From assembly GCF_037893015.1 (NCBI RefSeq), contig NC_133666.1, positions 618,870,974 through 618,934,973 of the forward strand: DNA of 64,000 bases, read 5' to 3'. Positions 24,557-36,189 of the stretch are shown here, one piece after another. The notes beneath the pieces are model-generated. The model worked only from the letters and a program-made list of their open reading frames with translations, did not search any database and was not told the DNA's origin. Numbering within the stretch: the first letter of the stretch is position 1; every line of letters starts with the position of its first letter. The DNA comes from Macrotis lagotis (Eukaryota > Chordata > Mammalia > Peramelemorphia > Peramelidae). Position numbers and translations under genes: made by a program.

Positions 24557-24635
24557 GTAAGTAACAAACTTGGTTTTCTTTTTAGCCCCTGGGTCCAGTG
24601 AGCCCTTAATATCCCATCCAAGGAACTAGTGCCCA

Positions 24636-24765
24636 GGAGAGCTTTAATTTCCTAGAACAGAGAAACTACCCTTTCCAATTTTGTTTCAGCCTAGCGTTCT
24701 ATTTAGAGGAACCACAGAGAGAACTAAGCCACATAGGAGATAATAAGAACCAGCAAAGAAATATA
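24636..24765 (+). repeat. Direct repeat unit 1 in the gasdermin intron
   Basis: About 130 bases that recur at 26052-26180: tttaatttcctagaac, then gagaaactaccct, attttgtttcagcctag and gagagaactaa. Identity roughly 85% by eye. Each copy carries an acceptor-like ttttgtttcag followed by a short open frame. It is not a family I know. Confidence 0.75.
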
Positions 24766-25224
24766 GTGGTTCAAATTCAGAATAAATGGGTTCAAGTCTA
24801 GCCTCTGGCATATACTGATTGTGTGGTTTTAGATAAAACACTTTTTTCACAGTGTCCTGGACAAATCTCTTTAACTGTGAGTTGCTACAGAGTTACAGAT
24901 CTGCACTAGTTAAAGGAGTTTCTTCATTGACCATTCTGTATACCAATGGAATCTTGGTAATTTAAATAGATAAAGGGAGTCCCAAAAGTCAAACATATCC
25001 AAATCTATGTGAAATCTATGTGGTCATACATGGGGATTTATTGACAAAGATACTAGAGTTTACCATGTCCTTTTCCAACTTGTCTTTTATAGATAAGGAA
25101 ATTGAAGCAAACACACAGCCAGGAAGGCTGCCCTTAAAAGTCTTAGTACAATTTAAAACTTTAATAACAATTGAACAACATATAAATAAATAAATATGCA
25201 TGTGTGTATGTATAGATGCCATTA

Positions 25225-25445
25225 AGAGACTAAGTGGATAGAGTATTGAATCCAGAATCAGGAAGATCTGAGTTGTTATCGAGTCTCAGACACTTACTGG
25301 CTGGATGACCGTGGGCAAGTCACTCAGTCCTATTTACTTCAATTTCCTCATCTGTCAAATGATCAGGAGAAGAAATGACAAACCATATTTGTATCTCCAT
25401 TAAGAAATTCCCAAGTGGGGTCACAAAGAATCTGACACAACCGTG
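25225..25445 (+). repeat. MAR/MON-type SINE
   Basis: Contains gactaagtggatagagtatt, gaatcaggaagatctgagtt, gggcaagtcactcagtccta and a distal part near gtggggtcacaaagaatctg. Confidence 0.75.
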
Positions 25446-25790
25446 AATGTGTTTCAACCAAAAGATTGCACAAAAATACCAAAAAAATTACTTCAAAGTT
25501 TGCAAAATACTGTGTGTACACTCTCTAATTTGAACCCCCCAACAACCCTGTGTGATGGGGAGTCCAGGTGTTTTTAATTATTTGCATCCTAAGAGTTAGA
25601 TAAACTCCCTGTCAAGTATTCTATTCACTCTGCTCCACTGATGGGGATACAAATATGAAGGTCTTAAAGGAATATTGAGTCCTACTTGTTTGCTAGGTTG
25701 TTCTCTGGTCCCTTTCATTCATCTCCCTAAATTAGATGACAAGAACTTATTTTATTTTACTTTATATTTGTTGAATAGAAAATCTTTGTA

Positions 25791-25968
25791 TCATCCCAAC
25801 TCTCTTTTTTTTAGGTTTTTGCAAGGCAATGGGGTTAAGTGGCCTGCCCAAGGCCACACAGCTAGGTAATTATTAAGTGTCTGAGACCGGATTTGAACCC
25901 AGGTACTCCTGACTCCAGGGCCGGTGCTCTATCCACTGCGCCACCTAGCTGCCCCTCATCCCAACTCT
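25791..25968 (-). mobile_element. tRNA-derived SINE with 13-base target duplication
   Basis: Little-diverged antisense copy (25804-25955). The repeat tcatcccaactct flanks it at 25791-25803 and 25956-25968. It is one of the youngest-looking SINEs here and served as my comparison for the A-to-G count at 31475-32150. Confidence 0.93.
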
Positions 25969-26051
25969 TAAGGAGTGAGATGGGCAGCTGAGCATGCTCC
26001 TGTTCGAATTGAAGAAGCTCTACTCTTCACTAATGGTCATTTAGGATCTAG

Positions 26052-26180
26052 GATTTAATTTCCTAGAACTGAGAAACTACCCTCTCCAGTTTTGTTTCAG
26101 CCTAGGATCCTGTTTAGGGGAACCCCAGAGAGAACTAAACCACATAGGAGAGAATAAGAACCACAAAGGAAATCCTAATT
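26052..26180 (+). repeat. Direct repeat unit 2 in the gasdermin intron
   Basis: Partner of 24636-24765. The frame after its acceptor-like ttttgtttcag is open for about 60 codons, but I see no gasdermin match in it. Confidence 0.75.
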
Positions 26181-26980
26181 CCTATATATACACACTAGCT
26201 GTGGTTGCGGCCACATTGCTGAGGGACCCAGAAAATATTCTAATAATTATTCTTGTTCAATTCTTGGCCTTCAGAGACACAATCAACTGAGTTAAGGCTA
26301 AGAGGTGACAGGAAACCAGATTCCTTTGCCCCAAATTTAAAGATGCATATAAATTCCCAGAAGTATAGTTTGAAATAGTTAATCTCTTTTGAGATCTGAC
26401 AAATCCTCTCTTGAATCTGCCACTTGAGAGGTGATCTCTCTCTTTCTCTGAATCTCTTACTTTATGGTATAAGGCAGTTGTTTAATCATTCTCATGGTAG
26501 TATGGTCTCTTATTTTCAGGACCAACCAGGGAAGGTTTTTCAATGTTTGGGTGTCTTTCTCTCTTGTATAAAAGAAAGACAAAATAAAAAAAATCCTCAA
26601 GGGTCCCTCTTTCCTGGTTTATACCACTATCTCCCTTTAGGTGTTTCCCCCTTTTTGCTCTCTCATTCTTACATTAACCAATTCTACCTATCACAACACA
26701 TATTCAGGGAAAGAAAGGGAAGAGGGAGGTGAAAATATCTTAACATTGCCTATGCATGAATCCATGAGTCTCCCCCTACTTTTCAGTTACTGAGTGGAGT
26801 AGTACAACCAAACTCATCCATGATTTTCCCTGAAGCTCAGTGTCCCATTTACATGTGCTGATCCCATATTTCCCCAGGCAATAGCATCATTTGGGGGCAG
26901 GCTATGTCCAAGGGATTGGTTTGGCCAGGAAAATGGCATTCTTACCATTCATCTTCTTCCCTATCCCTTCTTCACAACAA

Positions 26981-27120
26981 GAACAGAGCCTGTTTACTGG
27001 AATACCTCCACAAAATGTTGAGGGAACTAAAGGTAACATCCTAAATCACCTGCAAGACCAGAATGGACAACTTTGGACAACCAGCAGGAGCATTCCTCTA
27101 TGTGCTTGGAGCTCTGATTG
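26981..27120 (+). pseudogene. GSDM: Gasdermin copy 1: C-terminal domain exon
   Basis: One frame reads NVEGTKGNILNHLQDQNGQL. A second frame, overlapping, reads GQPAGAFLYVLGALI just before a donor G|GTAAGA (27120/27121). The G-A-x-L-Y-x-L-G-A-L word with a phase 1 donor is typical of the autoinhibitory C-terminal domain of gasdermins. The frame switch implies a small indel. The acceptor is probably near 26980 (acaacaagaacag). I could not place the exons before or after it. Confidence 0.6.
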
Positions 27121-28420
27121 GTAAGAAAGATTACAGGCCTGGGGGGAATAGACCCCAGAATACAAACACTCAGGAAATACTACTCTTTTAGCTATTATAT
27201 AAAAATTAAATTAAATTAAAAAGATTAATCTTCTCAACAGTCACAAGCAGAATACCTCAATCTTTTGTTGCATTTTTTCCCTCACATTATACTTATGAAT
27301 TAGAAAGGAGACTGATAGTTATCTCCCTCCTTTATTAATGGAGAAACAAAGACCCAGAAGGGGCATACACCTCTGCACTACACTGGCATTGCTCAGTCCT
27401 GTGATTCCCAGCCAGTCATCTCTCCTTCATATGACACTGACTCACCTATGAAAGTCCATCCTCAATGAAAAGAAAGTTTCTCTCTCCTCTCAAATTCTAC
27501 CCAATGGACTCTCACTGCTGAAAGGCTATCCTTTTACTCTGCCATAGCTGGCTCTTTCATTTTCAAACATCTCTTTTTTCTTCTACCTCTGTCCTCTCCA
27601 CAAAGGATCTTTCTCTTATGCTTCACTAAGAAATGAAAATTAAATTTACAGCTTCACCTTCTTTTCTGTTCTATATCTCAAAGCTATTTGTTATCATTCA
27701 CCATTTCCCCCCTGCTTTTCTCCATTCTCTGATGAAGAACAAGTCTCCTCAGTACAGTACTTGGGGATAATATTGCTTCCTATCTTCTAAGGCAGAATGG
27801 GTCCATAATCATCTCTTCTCTCCTTCTTATTCTTAATCTCTCTTTATCTAGATTCCTTCTTTTCTGACTAAAAACACATTCAAGTCTTCCTCATACCTTG
27901 AAATCCCTACCATTCACATCCAGCTATGAGTCTGAATCTGCCACTAGTCAAAGAGCTTGAAAAAGCTGTCTCCATACATTGCCTTCACTCTCTCAATACC
28001 TTTCCCTCTTGCTTCCACCCTTGTCACTCACCTGAAAAAGTTCTGTCCAGTGTTGCTGATGAGCTCTTAATTGCATAATCTATTGACATTTTCTCAGCTT
28101 TCATTCTTCTAGATCTTTGCAGTATTTGACAGCATTGACCACCATCTCCTTCTACGTACACCGTCCTCTCTGAGTTTTCACGACATTGCTATGTCTTATT
28201 CCTTTGCCTCCCTATTTAGACTCTCCTCAGTCTGTTTTCTAGATCATTATCATGTCCTAAACTTTAACCATAATTGTCTTCCATAGCTTTGACCTTGACC
28301 ATCTTCTCTCTATTTACTCTCACTCATGCTGTGGGTTCATCTCTCTGCTAATGACTTCCATATTCCAACTCTAGTCTGGGATTTCTCACCAGATAAATAG
28401 TCAAATAGTAAATAAATTAT
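27121..28420. other. No further exon recognised
   Basis: The last gasdermin exons would be expected here, but I see no convincing match. From about 27650 the pyrimidine-rich text (ctccattctctgatgaagaa and similar) resembles the body of an old LINE. Confidence 0.35.
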
Positions 28421-28429
28421 TCCTCTGTA

Positions 28430-29000
28430 ACAGGCAATGTGCTGAGCCCTGATCACACAAAAAGAGGTAGAGGATACTCCCTGCCTTCAAGGAGCTCACA
28501 ATCAAATGAGGAAGACAAGCAAATAAATATGTATAAATAAGCTATAATTGACAGAGAGAAAGCATTGGAATTAAGAGAATATGAAAAGGTTTCCTGTATA
28601 ACATGGTGTCAGGGAAGGCAGTAGATGGAGATGAGGAAGGAGAGCATTCCAACCATGAAGGAAAGTCAGAGGCCAAGAGAGACTGTTTTGTGTGGGAAGC
28701 AAGGTGGTCAAAGTCATTGGATCAAAGTGTTTAAAGGGGCAGGAATAAGGTATAAGAAAACTGGAGAGGCAGGGGAGGAGATATAAAGATCCTTGAATAC
28801 TAGAGAGGATTTGATATTTGATCCTGGTGGTGATGGGGAGCCCCTGGAATTAATTGAGCAAGGAGGTAAGAGCTGAATGAAAGATGGATTGAAGAGGGGA
28901 GAGATTTGAGGTCAGCATCAGGTTATTACAGTAGTTCAAGAGTGAGATAATGAGGGACCCTATCAGGGTGGTGGCCATATCAGAAGGGAGGACAGAAGAC
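28430..29000 (+). repeat. Old interspersed repeat, family not named
   Basis: Text such as gagcattccaaccatgaagg, ccttgaatactagagaggat and gggagcccctggaattaatt belongs to an old mammal-wide repeat also seen near 780 and 43450. Confidence 0.45.
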
Positions 29001-29249
29001 ATTAAACAGATATTCTAAAAATGATATCATATTAACATGAGAAATTCATTATAACCCAAACACAGATTTCAATGTCTTTCTCTCTAAACCCTAACTTAGC
29101 TATTTTTTTCCAAGGATATCACCATATTTCTAGAATCCAAGGTTAAAACCTGAAAATCATCATCCACTCTTCTCTCATCATTACCTACCTTATCAATTGT
29201 CATGCTAATTCTCCCTCTTTACTATCCATCCTCTCCTCACTACTTCTAC

Positions 29250-29665
29250 TGCCTCCATCTTTCTTTAGGCCCTCATCACTATTACAGTATGCTCTTTATT
29301 GATTATCCTTTTTTCTACCCTAATCCATCCGTTCTCCACCACGTCCTGAAATCTTTTTCTTAGAACCCCTAGCTTCTTTCAGAGCTGTGTTCTAGTTCTC
29401 CCTCTTACAAAAAGCTTTCCCTAATTCCCTACCATTATTTATCTCCATGTAAATGCATAAATTTACTTTCTATGTCCTTTGTATATGGACTTAACTATGT
29501 ATCTCAAGTAGCTTATATTGTAGAAGGGACATACACACACAATATGAGCTGCTTGGGAGCAGAGACCATCCCTTTTTTGTCTTTCTATCTGTAGCACTAG
29601 GCAGAGTCTAACCCTTAGTATGGCATTTAAGAAAGACTTGATTAATTTATTGATGGATCACTTTT
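29250..29665 (+). repeat. L2 3' end
   Basis: Clear L2 tail: aaaagctttccctaattccc, ctgcttgggagcagagacca, gtagcactaggcagag, then a truncated end. Confidence 0.75.
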
Positions 29666-29671
29666 TTTTGC

Positions 29672-29800
29672 TTCAATTTCCTCAATAGGAAAATGGGGAT
29701 AGCAATAGTACATGCCTCCTAGTACTGTTGTGAGGATCAAATGAGATAATATTTGTAAAGTGCCTGGCACATAGTAGGTGCTTTATAAATGCTAAATGAT
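29672..29800 (+). repeat. CORE-SINE body (MIR type)
   Basis: Contains ttcaatttcctcaatagg, gttgtgaggatcaaatgag and gtgcctggcacatagtagg. Same position as the elements at 587 and 46085 in the sister blocks. A (CTG)-rich stretch follows at 29830-29860. Confidence 0.8.
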
Positions 29801-30204
29801 GAGAATCTTGATGACATGACAGTGAAGATACTGCTGCTGGTGCTGGTGCTGCTGCTGCTGATGATGCCAATGCCAAAAAAGAGAGAGAGGAGCCCCTGAA
29901 ATTTCTTTTTTTCAGGGAAGTGATATAGTTAGACTTACATTTTAGGGAAATTACTTTGTCACTCATGGGGAGAATGGATTGGGGAGAAACCTGATGTAGG
30001 AAAATCAGTGAAGAGGATGCTGCAAAAGGGTTGAAGCCCAAACAAGGGTGATGGCTGTGGGAGTAATAAGAAGGGAATGGATAGTAGAAAAGGAGAATTC
30101 TCAGGACTTGACAACTTATTAGATAAAGGAGATAAAAATGAAGGAAGATTGGAAGATGATTTTCAGGTTAAGGACCTAGAGTCTATCTTCACAACTAGGA
30201 GATT

Positions 30205-30968
30205 TTGGAACTCCTTGACTTGGAGGAGAAGAATGCTTTAAAAAGCAAAATTGGCCAGATGGAAAAAGAGATAAGAAAACTCTCTGAGGGAAACAAATCC
30301 TTCAGACAAAGAATAGAATTCAGGGAGATTGATGAATTTGCCAGAAATCAGGAATCAATACTTCAAAACCAAAAAAATGAAAAATTAGAAGAAAATGTGA
30401 AATATCTCATTGAAAAAGCAACTGATATGGAAAACAGACTTTGGAAAGATAATTTAAAATAATTTAAAAAAAATTATTGGAATACCTGAAAGTCATGAGC
30501 AGGAAAAGAGCCTTGACATCATTTTCAAAGAATTACTACAGGAAAATTGCCCTGATATTCTAGAAGCAGAGGGCAAAATAGAAATGGAGAGAATCCACCG
30601 ATCCCCCCAAGAAAGAGATCCCAAAAAACCAATACCTAGGATATTATAGCCAAGTTCCAGAACTCCCAAGTCAAAGAGAAAATATTACAAGCAGCCAGAA
30701 GGACACAGTTCAAATATCGTGGAGCTGCAGTCAGGATCATACAGGACTTAGCAGCAACTACATTAAAAGCTTGTAGGGCTTGGAATATACTGGAAGGCAA
30801 AAGAGCTTAGAATGCAGCCAAGAATCAACTACCCAGCAAGGCTGAATGTCCTCTTCTTGGGAAAAAGATGGACTTTCAATGAACCAGGGGAATTTCAAAT
30901 GTTCCTGTTGGAATGGCCAGAGCTGAACAGAAGGTTTGATCTTCAGATACAGGACTCGGGTGAAGCAT
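30205..30968 (+). pseudogene. L1/HAL1 ORF1 remnant
   Basis: L1 ORF1 product binds the element RNA as a trimer. The open part at 30205-30462 is a coiled coil (KIGQMEKEIRKLSEGNKSF) running into NVKYLIEKATDMENR, the start of the RNA-recognition region. Frame breaks follow; the C-terminal domain is recognisable to about 30968 (gaaagagatcccaaa; the ggcaaaagagcttag region). It lacks the 5' part of the gene. Confidence 0.8.
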
Positions 30969-31474
30969 AGAGATTGGAGGAGAAGGGGAAAATATGAGGG
31001 ACTTAATGATGATGAACTGCATGTATTCCTGCATAGAAAAATGACACTGATAATACTCATGTGAATCTTCTCAATTAACAGAGCAGGTAGAAGGAGCCTT
31101 TATAGTTGAAGCACAGAAGAAAGCTGAATTTGAAGATAAAATATGGTGTAAAAATGGAGTCAATAGAAAAAAGGGAGATGTAATGGGAGAAAGAAAAAGG
31201 AGAGGGAGAATAGGCCAAGATATTTCATATAATAAGATTTTTCTTTATTACAATGAGCTATTGCAGTGATATGGAAAGGGGAAGGCAAGGGGGAATGAGG
31301 GAAACTTTGCTCTCATCAAAGGTGGCTAGGAGTGGAAGCAGCACATATACTTAATGGTGTATAGGCATTTGGAGTAAGAAGGAGAGAGGGGGGGACAGGG
31401 GGAAGGGGGGGATGAGTGATGGATAGGATGGACCATGGGGGAAGAGTGGTCAGATATAACACATTTTCTTTTTT

Positions 31475-31616
31475 ACTTCTTGCAAGGGGCTGGCATTGGA
31501 TGGCCTGTCCTGGACCATAGGGCCAGGTGGATGCTGGGCCTAAGGGGTGGTATGGGGGCTTGGGGCCTCTTGGCCCCAGAGCCAGGGATCTGTCTGCTGT
31601 GCCACTCAGCTACCCT
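31475..31616 (-). mobile_element. SINE with A-to-G changes, copy 1
   Basis: Antisense WSINE-like copy from ttgcaaggggctgg to ctcagctacccta. On the + strand many A positions of the consensus read G (for example ttaagtgg became ttggatgg, gtaatt became gtggat). It interrupts HAL1-like 3' sequence that is contiguous at about 62160. Confidence 0.65.
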
Positions 31617-31822
31617 ACAGCAGAGTCAGAGTGAAAGGAGAGAGAAAATATAGTACATGGTAGTGGAGAAATATGAAAGGAGGGAGGTGCGATCAGCAAT
31701 GGCAATAGTGGAAAAATATGGAAGTAACTTTTGCGATGGACTTATCATAAAGAATGTGATCCACCCATGACAGAGTTGTTGGTGTTGGAACAAAGACTGA
31801 AGCACATTTTTTATTGTTATTA

Positions 31823-31968
31823 TTTGGGGGAGGGTGCAGGGCAAATGGGGCTGGGTGGCCTGCCTGGGGCCACATAGCAGGGTGATCATTGGTGTCTGAG
31901 GCTGGATTTGGACCCAGGTGCTCCTGGCTCAAGGGCCAATGCTCTGTCCACCACCCAGCCACCCCTAC
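31823..31968 (-). mobile_element. SINE with A-to-G changes, copy 2
   Basis: Antisense copy compared with 25804-25955. By eye I count about 13 A-to-G on the + strand, against about 3 T-to-C, 2 G-to-A and 3 C-to-T. It lies in the T-rich 3' end of the HAL1-like element. Confidence 0.75.
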
Positions 31969-32007
31969 TACTATTACTATTTTATTTTATTTTGGGTCTT
32001 TTTTTTT

Positions 32008-32150
32008 TTGGTTTTTGCAGGGCAGTGGGGTTCAAGTGGTTTGCATGTCACACGGCTGAGTGATTGTTGGTTGTACGGGGCCAGATGTGGGCTCGGGTGC
32101 TTGTGGCTCCAGGGCTGGTGCTCTGTCCATTGCGCCACTTGGCCATACCT
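32008..32150 (-). mobile_element. SINE with A-to-G changes, copy 3
   Basis: Antisense copy, the strongest case: about 17 A-to-G on the + strand against about 1 T-to-C and 2 G-to-A. C-to-T is also raised (about 7). For example taattattaag reads tgattgttggt, and gtactcctgac reads gtgcttgtggc. Confidence 0.75.
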
Positions 32151-34197
32151 ACAATTATTACTATTATTATTTTTTAATTTTAATTTTTTTCTCTCCCCTT
32201 TACTTTATCACTCAAAGCAAGTCTATATTTATGGGGGGAGGGGGTATTTCATTTACTCTTAAACAAGAATATTTTACTAATGTAAAAAAAATTGTTTGTA
32301 CAAAATGAGAATAAATATTAAAGAAAAAAGAAAAAAAAGAAAAAGAGCTGAATTCTGGAAGGATGCTGGTGTCCCTGAAAAAAAATGGCAGTTAGAAAGA
32401 AGGATGGTTAAAAGAGAAAAATGCTGGATTCTGTTTGGGTTATTATGAATTCCTGATGTCCATATGATTGTATCTTTATGATATCTTTCAAATATCTCCT
32501 GTCCTCTTCTCTGATATGTCCACCACTCTGGTACAGACTTTCATCACCTCACTCTTAGACTACTTCAGTGGACTGCTGGTAGGTCTGTCTCAGACCTCCT
32601 TATTCCAAGCTATCCTCAATTCTGATACTTCCAATTAGCTGTTGTTTTGTCCTTTGGAGAAGGCTTTGGATATAGTGGGAGACCTTAGCCTTGATTGAGG
32701 CAAAGATCATTCAGTGATTAAGGCTAGGTAAGAAAGAAATGAGGCAAAGAATTGACTCCTTTAAGTTATTAAAAAATCAATCTGGGATGGGAAGACCCTC
32801 AATTAGGGTTCTTCATGAGTCATATTGTTGGCCAATCAATGAGAGTCAGAGTGATTTGGGGTTAAGGCATGGACCTTAAAAAGAAATCTAGCCCATATCT
32901 TGTGGAGTTTCAGTGATAGGATTTGTGGAACCTCAAAGGAGGTTAATTATTTCAAACTTTGAGAGTCTACACACATCTCTGAAACTGAAGTGGGGGGAAT
33001 GTAGTTTTGTGACACTTCTTATTCCCAACTCAGTTGATTTTGTCATAGATGGCTCAGAATAATCACTCACATTAATAAGCTGTTGTAAAAGATGTCTCTG
33101 GCCCCTTTAAAGTGCAAACATATTTGATTGACTCAGGATGGGAGCAGACCATGTCTGTGGCTCTAGTTAGCTAAGCTTTAGATGATTTTAGCAGTTTGAG
33201 TTGAAGACTTGTAAACAGGGAACTGCCTATAGAGGAGATCCCTACAGGTATTTCCTCCCCTCCTTGACAAGTTATATAGTAATGATTAGGAGATACTAGA
33301 ACACTTCAGAGAAACATGAGTATAGAGATTGCTAAAATTATAAAAAATTTCTCAAATATTCCTGGTAAAAGATTAATTTCTTTAGAAAGTACTCAGCACT
33401 CATATATCAATAAGTAAGAAATCAAGACTCCTGGATATCTTCTCCTATGTTAATTATAAACTTAGGAAGAGAATGATCAGGATGTTGGGAGATCTATCCT
33501 GCCAGAAAGAGACAAGAAGAGATCAGATATTACTGTATAAAAGATGGCAGTCTTTGAGGAGTATTTGGGCAATAATATTGTGCAATCTTTATTGTCAGGC
33601 TAAAAAGGAGGTTAATAATCTTCACTTTTCTCTATTTTTCCACAAATACTTCCCCTTTCTCAGTTGGGGGGGGTCATTACCTTAATGGCCTAAACCTGTA
33701 AGTTAGAGGTAGACTCTTAGAGAATAAAACTTAAAATGTCTAACCTCTATTTTGAGTCATTTTATTTTAACTCTATATTTTAAGGTTTTTAGAGTCTTAG
33801 GGTTCACAAGACACAGTCAATCAAGGGAAGCAATACCTTCAAGGAGCTTAAGTCAGTCAAGAAGATAGATTATGGGGAAGAGCAGACCCCAAGAACTCAG
33901 GTTAGCAACTCACCTAACAGTGATGTTGTAGCCAGATAGTTCTATGTGAAGATGCTATGAAGTGAAAATATCTTACTGGTCCTGCAGCACCAAGAACTTT
34001 GTAGGTTCTACATGTGCTTTACTACCATTGTGCTCTTAAGTTTGAGCCCATTCTTGTCAAGGACATGTGTATTGTGGGAGATTGCACCACAGGCTCAGTT
34101 TTCCCAATCTAGGAGCTTTCCCTTTACCCCATGCAGAAGATACTTTTTGTATTTGGATTGTTAAGAGATGATCTCTCTTTCTCTCTGACACTCTCAC

Positions 34198-34480
34198 GTT
34201 TGAAATGGACTAGGAAATGGCTGAAGAAACTGTAGCATATGAATTTACAAATGTAACAGAATATTATTGTGCTGAGAAAAAGGAGAAACAATGAATTAAT
34301 ACAGAATGAAGTCAGCAGAATCAGAACAATTTATACAAGAATATTTATATTATGAAAACATATTTCAAAAAACTGAAAAACTATCAGTTAAATGCTTAAC
34401 CATGATTCCAGAAGATAGATAAATAAGAATATTGTCTAGATTATGACATAGAGGGATGGAATAATATGCAAAATATAAAA
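34198..34480 (+). mobile_element. L1 3' end fragment
   Basis: Counterpart of 4545-4830 in block A (gaaatggctgaagaaactgt, gtgctgagaaaaagg, agtcagcagaatcag). Confidence 0.5.
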
Positions 34481-35374
34481 TGCATTTTTGCATGTGATCA
34501 GTATAGACTTTTTTTTGGTTTGGCTGTACTTATGTAATAAGGGTTACTTAGTTTCATTGTTTCATTCTTTACTCATTTTTTTCTGTTAGTTTCTTTTTTC
34601 CTTCTCTCTCTCCTTCCTTTCTTTCTTTCCTTTCCTTTTTTCCCCTTCTCTTTTGTAGATATGGGGAGTTGAGAGGGAGAAAGAAATGAATACTTAGTAA
34701 TTGAAAAAAGTAAATTTTTAAAAGAAACAAATGGATAAAGTTGCAATGTGATTCAATAAACATAATAAATTTGGACTAGATAGCCTCTGAGATCACTTCC
34801 AACTTTGAAATTCTATGATTTTTGATAAGAGAAACTGAGCAAGGCTACTGAAGATATGGGCATAAACAGGGTAGATATCCCTGGGATCCAGAGAGCTCTT
34901 TCAGTTCTGATGATGTACTTTTGCCTTGGAACAAGAGGATTTTGGGGAAAGAAGTTGATATCATAGCAGCCTAGCTGCACTCTCAGATGACTGAAGTTAT
35001 ATATGGATAACACAAATTATCTCTTGGAGGAGCTTGTTAGAAACTTACTTTTTACCTATTTGTGGTTCATCAATTCAGTCTTCAGTGCATTTATTTCTAA
35101 TGAAGAACATTTTGAGATTTGGGATTTAAATTCTGAAAATCATGGTTCATGTTATTATTAGAGGTTTGGGAAGAAGAAAATGGAATAGTTCATTTTCCAT
35201 GTTTCCTTCTTCTCCTTCAACTTTCACATTTACTAGATTTTAGAATAGCTTTTATTCTTGTTTTTATTTGTATTTTTTCACAAATGGTGAGGCTTGTCTT
35301 TCTGGAAATTTCTTAATATATATGCAAAAATTCTTGCTTTATTATTTGTATGTCAACTGTACCTTTTAGTTATG

Positions 35375-35613
35375 TTTCAGTCATTCAGTTGTGTCTGACT
35401 CCTTGACTCCATTTAGGATTTTCTTAGCAAATATGCTGGGATGGTTTGCTATTTTCTTCTTCAACTCATTTTACAGATGAGGAAACAGAAGCAGAGGGTG
35501 ACTTGACTTTGGTCACATAGGTGGGAAGTATCTGAGACCAGATTTGAATTCAGGAGGAAAAGCATTCCTGACTCTAAGCTGGGCACTCTCTTCATTGTAC
35601 TAACTAGCTACCC
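35375..35613 (-). repeat. MON1/MAR SINE, antisense
   Basis: Contains cagttgtgtctgactccttg, tttacagatgaggaaacag, ggtcacataggtggg and a head complement near ctaactagctacc. Confidence 0.8.
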
Positions 35614-35619
35614 TGTACA

Positions 35620-36180
35620 TTTTAATAACATAGTTAAATAATAAGAACAAAATGATCATGAATTGAAAAAAAAATCTGCTTGGTAAAAAAGTTTCAGGGA
35701 GTTTCTGTTGGCACAAGTTGCTCTACTCAGCCAGGCCTCAGTTCTTTCCCTGCACATAATTGTGTGCCTTTGATTCTTTGCATCTTGACTCAGTTCACTG
35801 CCCAGCTATCTAAAACAGTCCAGAAATCATCAGTTGCTAATGGACCTGCTAGTTGCTCCTTGTACTTCATCATCCATCAAAACTATTATCCCTAAAACAT
35901 CTTCCCCCAAGGTTCTTACTGCATCACAATAAGAAAGGGCAGCAAGGTAGACAATTCCCACACTCATCCACAGGTGCGTTAAGTGATGTCATATTCCTTC
36001 CTCCCTATAGAAAAGGGAGTTTTTGGCTGAAGAGTTACCCAGGACTACCCTGCCTGGGGCATTGTGAGGTTAATTGTTTTGTCTAGGGTTCCACAACAGT
36101 GTATCTCAGAAGCTATACTTGAACGCAGTTCTTCTAGATTTGGAGATCAGCTTTCTGGCTAGTATATTTCCTTGCTATTT
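35620..36180. other. No gene recognised
   Basis: Several short open frames on the + strand show no family I recognise. By position on the - strand this should hold the intron that follows exon 4 of gasdermin copy 2, but I could not align it further than 36190. Confidence 0.35.
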
Positions 36181-36189
36181 CTTTTTCTC

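Larger units (their letters stand above)
30187..32345 (+). mobile_element. HAL1-like element: L1 ORF1 without ORF2
   Basis: ORF1 coiled coil and RNA-binding parts (30205-30970) are followed directly by a G/A-rich 3' region (30970-32280) and A-rich tail. No ORF2 lies between. The order matches 59938-62618. It splits block B: ggttaaggacct before it, attctggaaggatgctggtg after it, contiguous in block A at about 1050. Three SINEs were inserted in its 3' region. Confidence 0.75.
29640..34480 (+). repeat. Duplicated block, copy B
   Basis: Matches block A (480-4700) and the start of block C. It carries the CORE-SINE (29672-29800), the old repeat to 30186, a 2.2-kb HAL1-like insertion, then L2-like text (32520-32640) and the part matching 3050-4700. 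It lacks the L1 fragment found at 3743-3930 in copy A. Confidence 0.7.

Noticed and set aside
34820-34850. aactgagcaaggctactgaag, similar to gasdermin intron 2 text at 11130
   Set aside because: Only about 25 bases match and the flanks do not; not enough for a third gasdermin copy.
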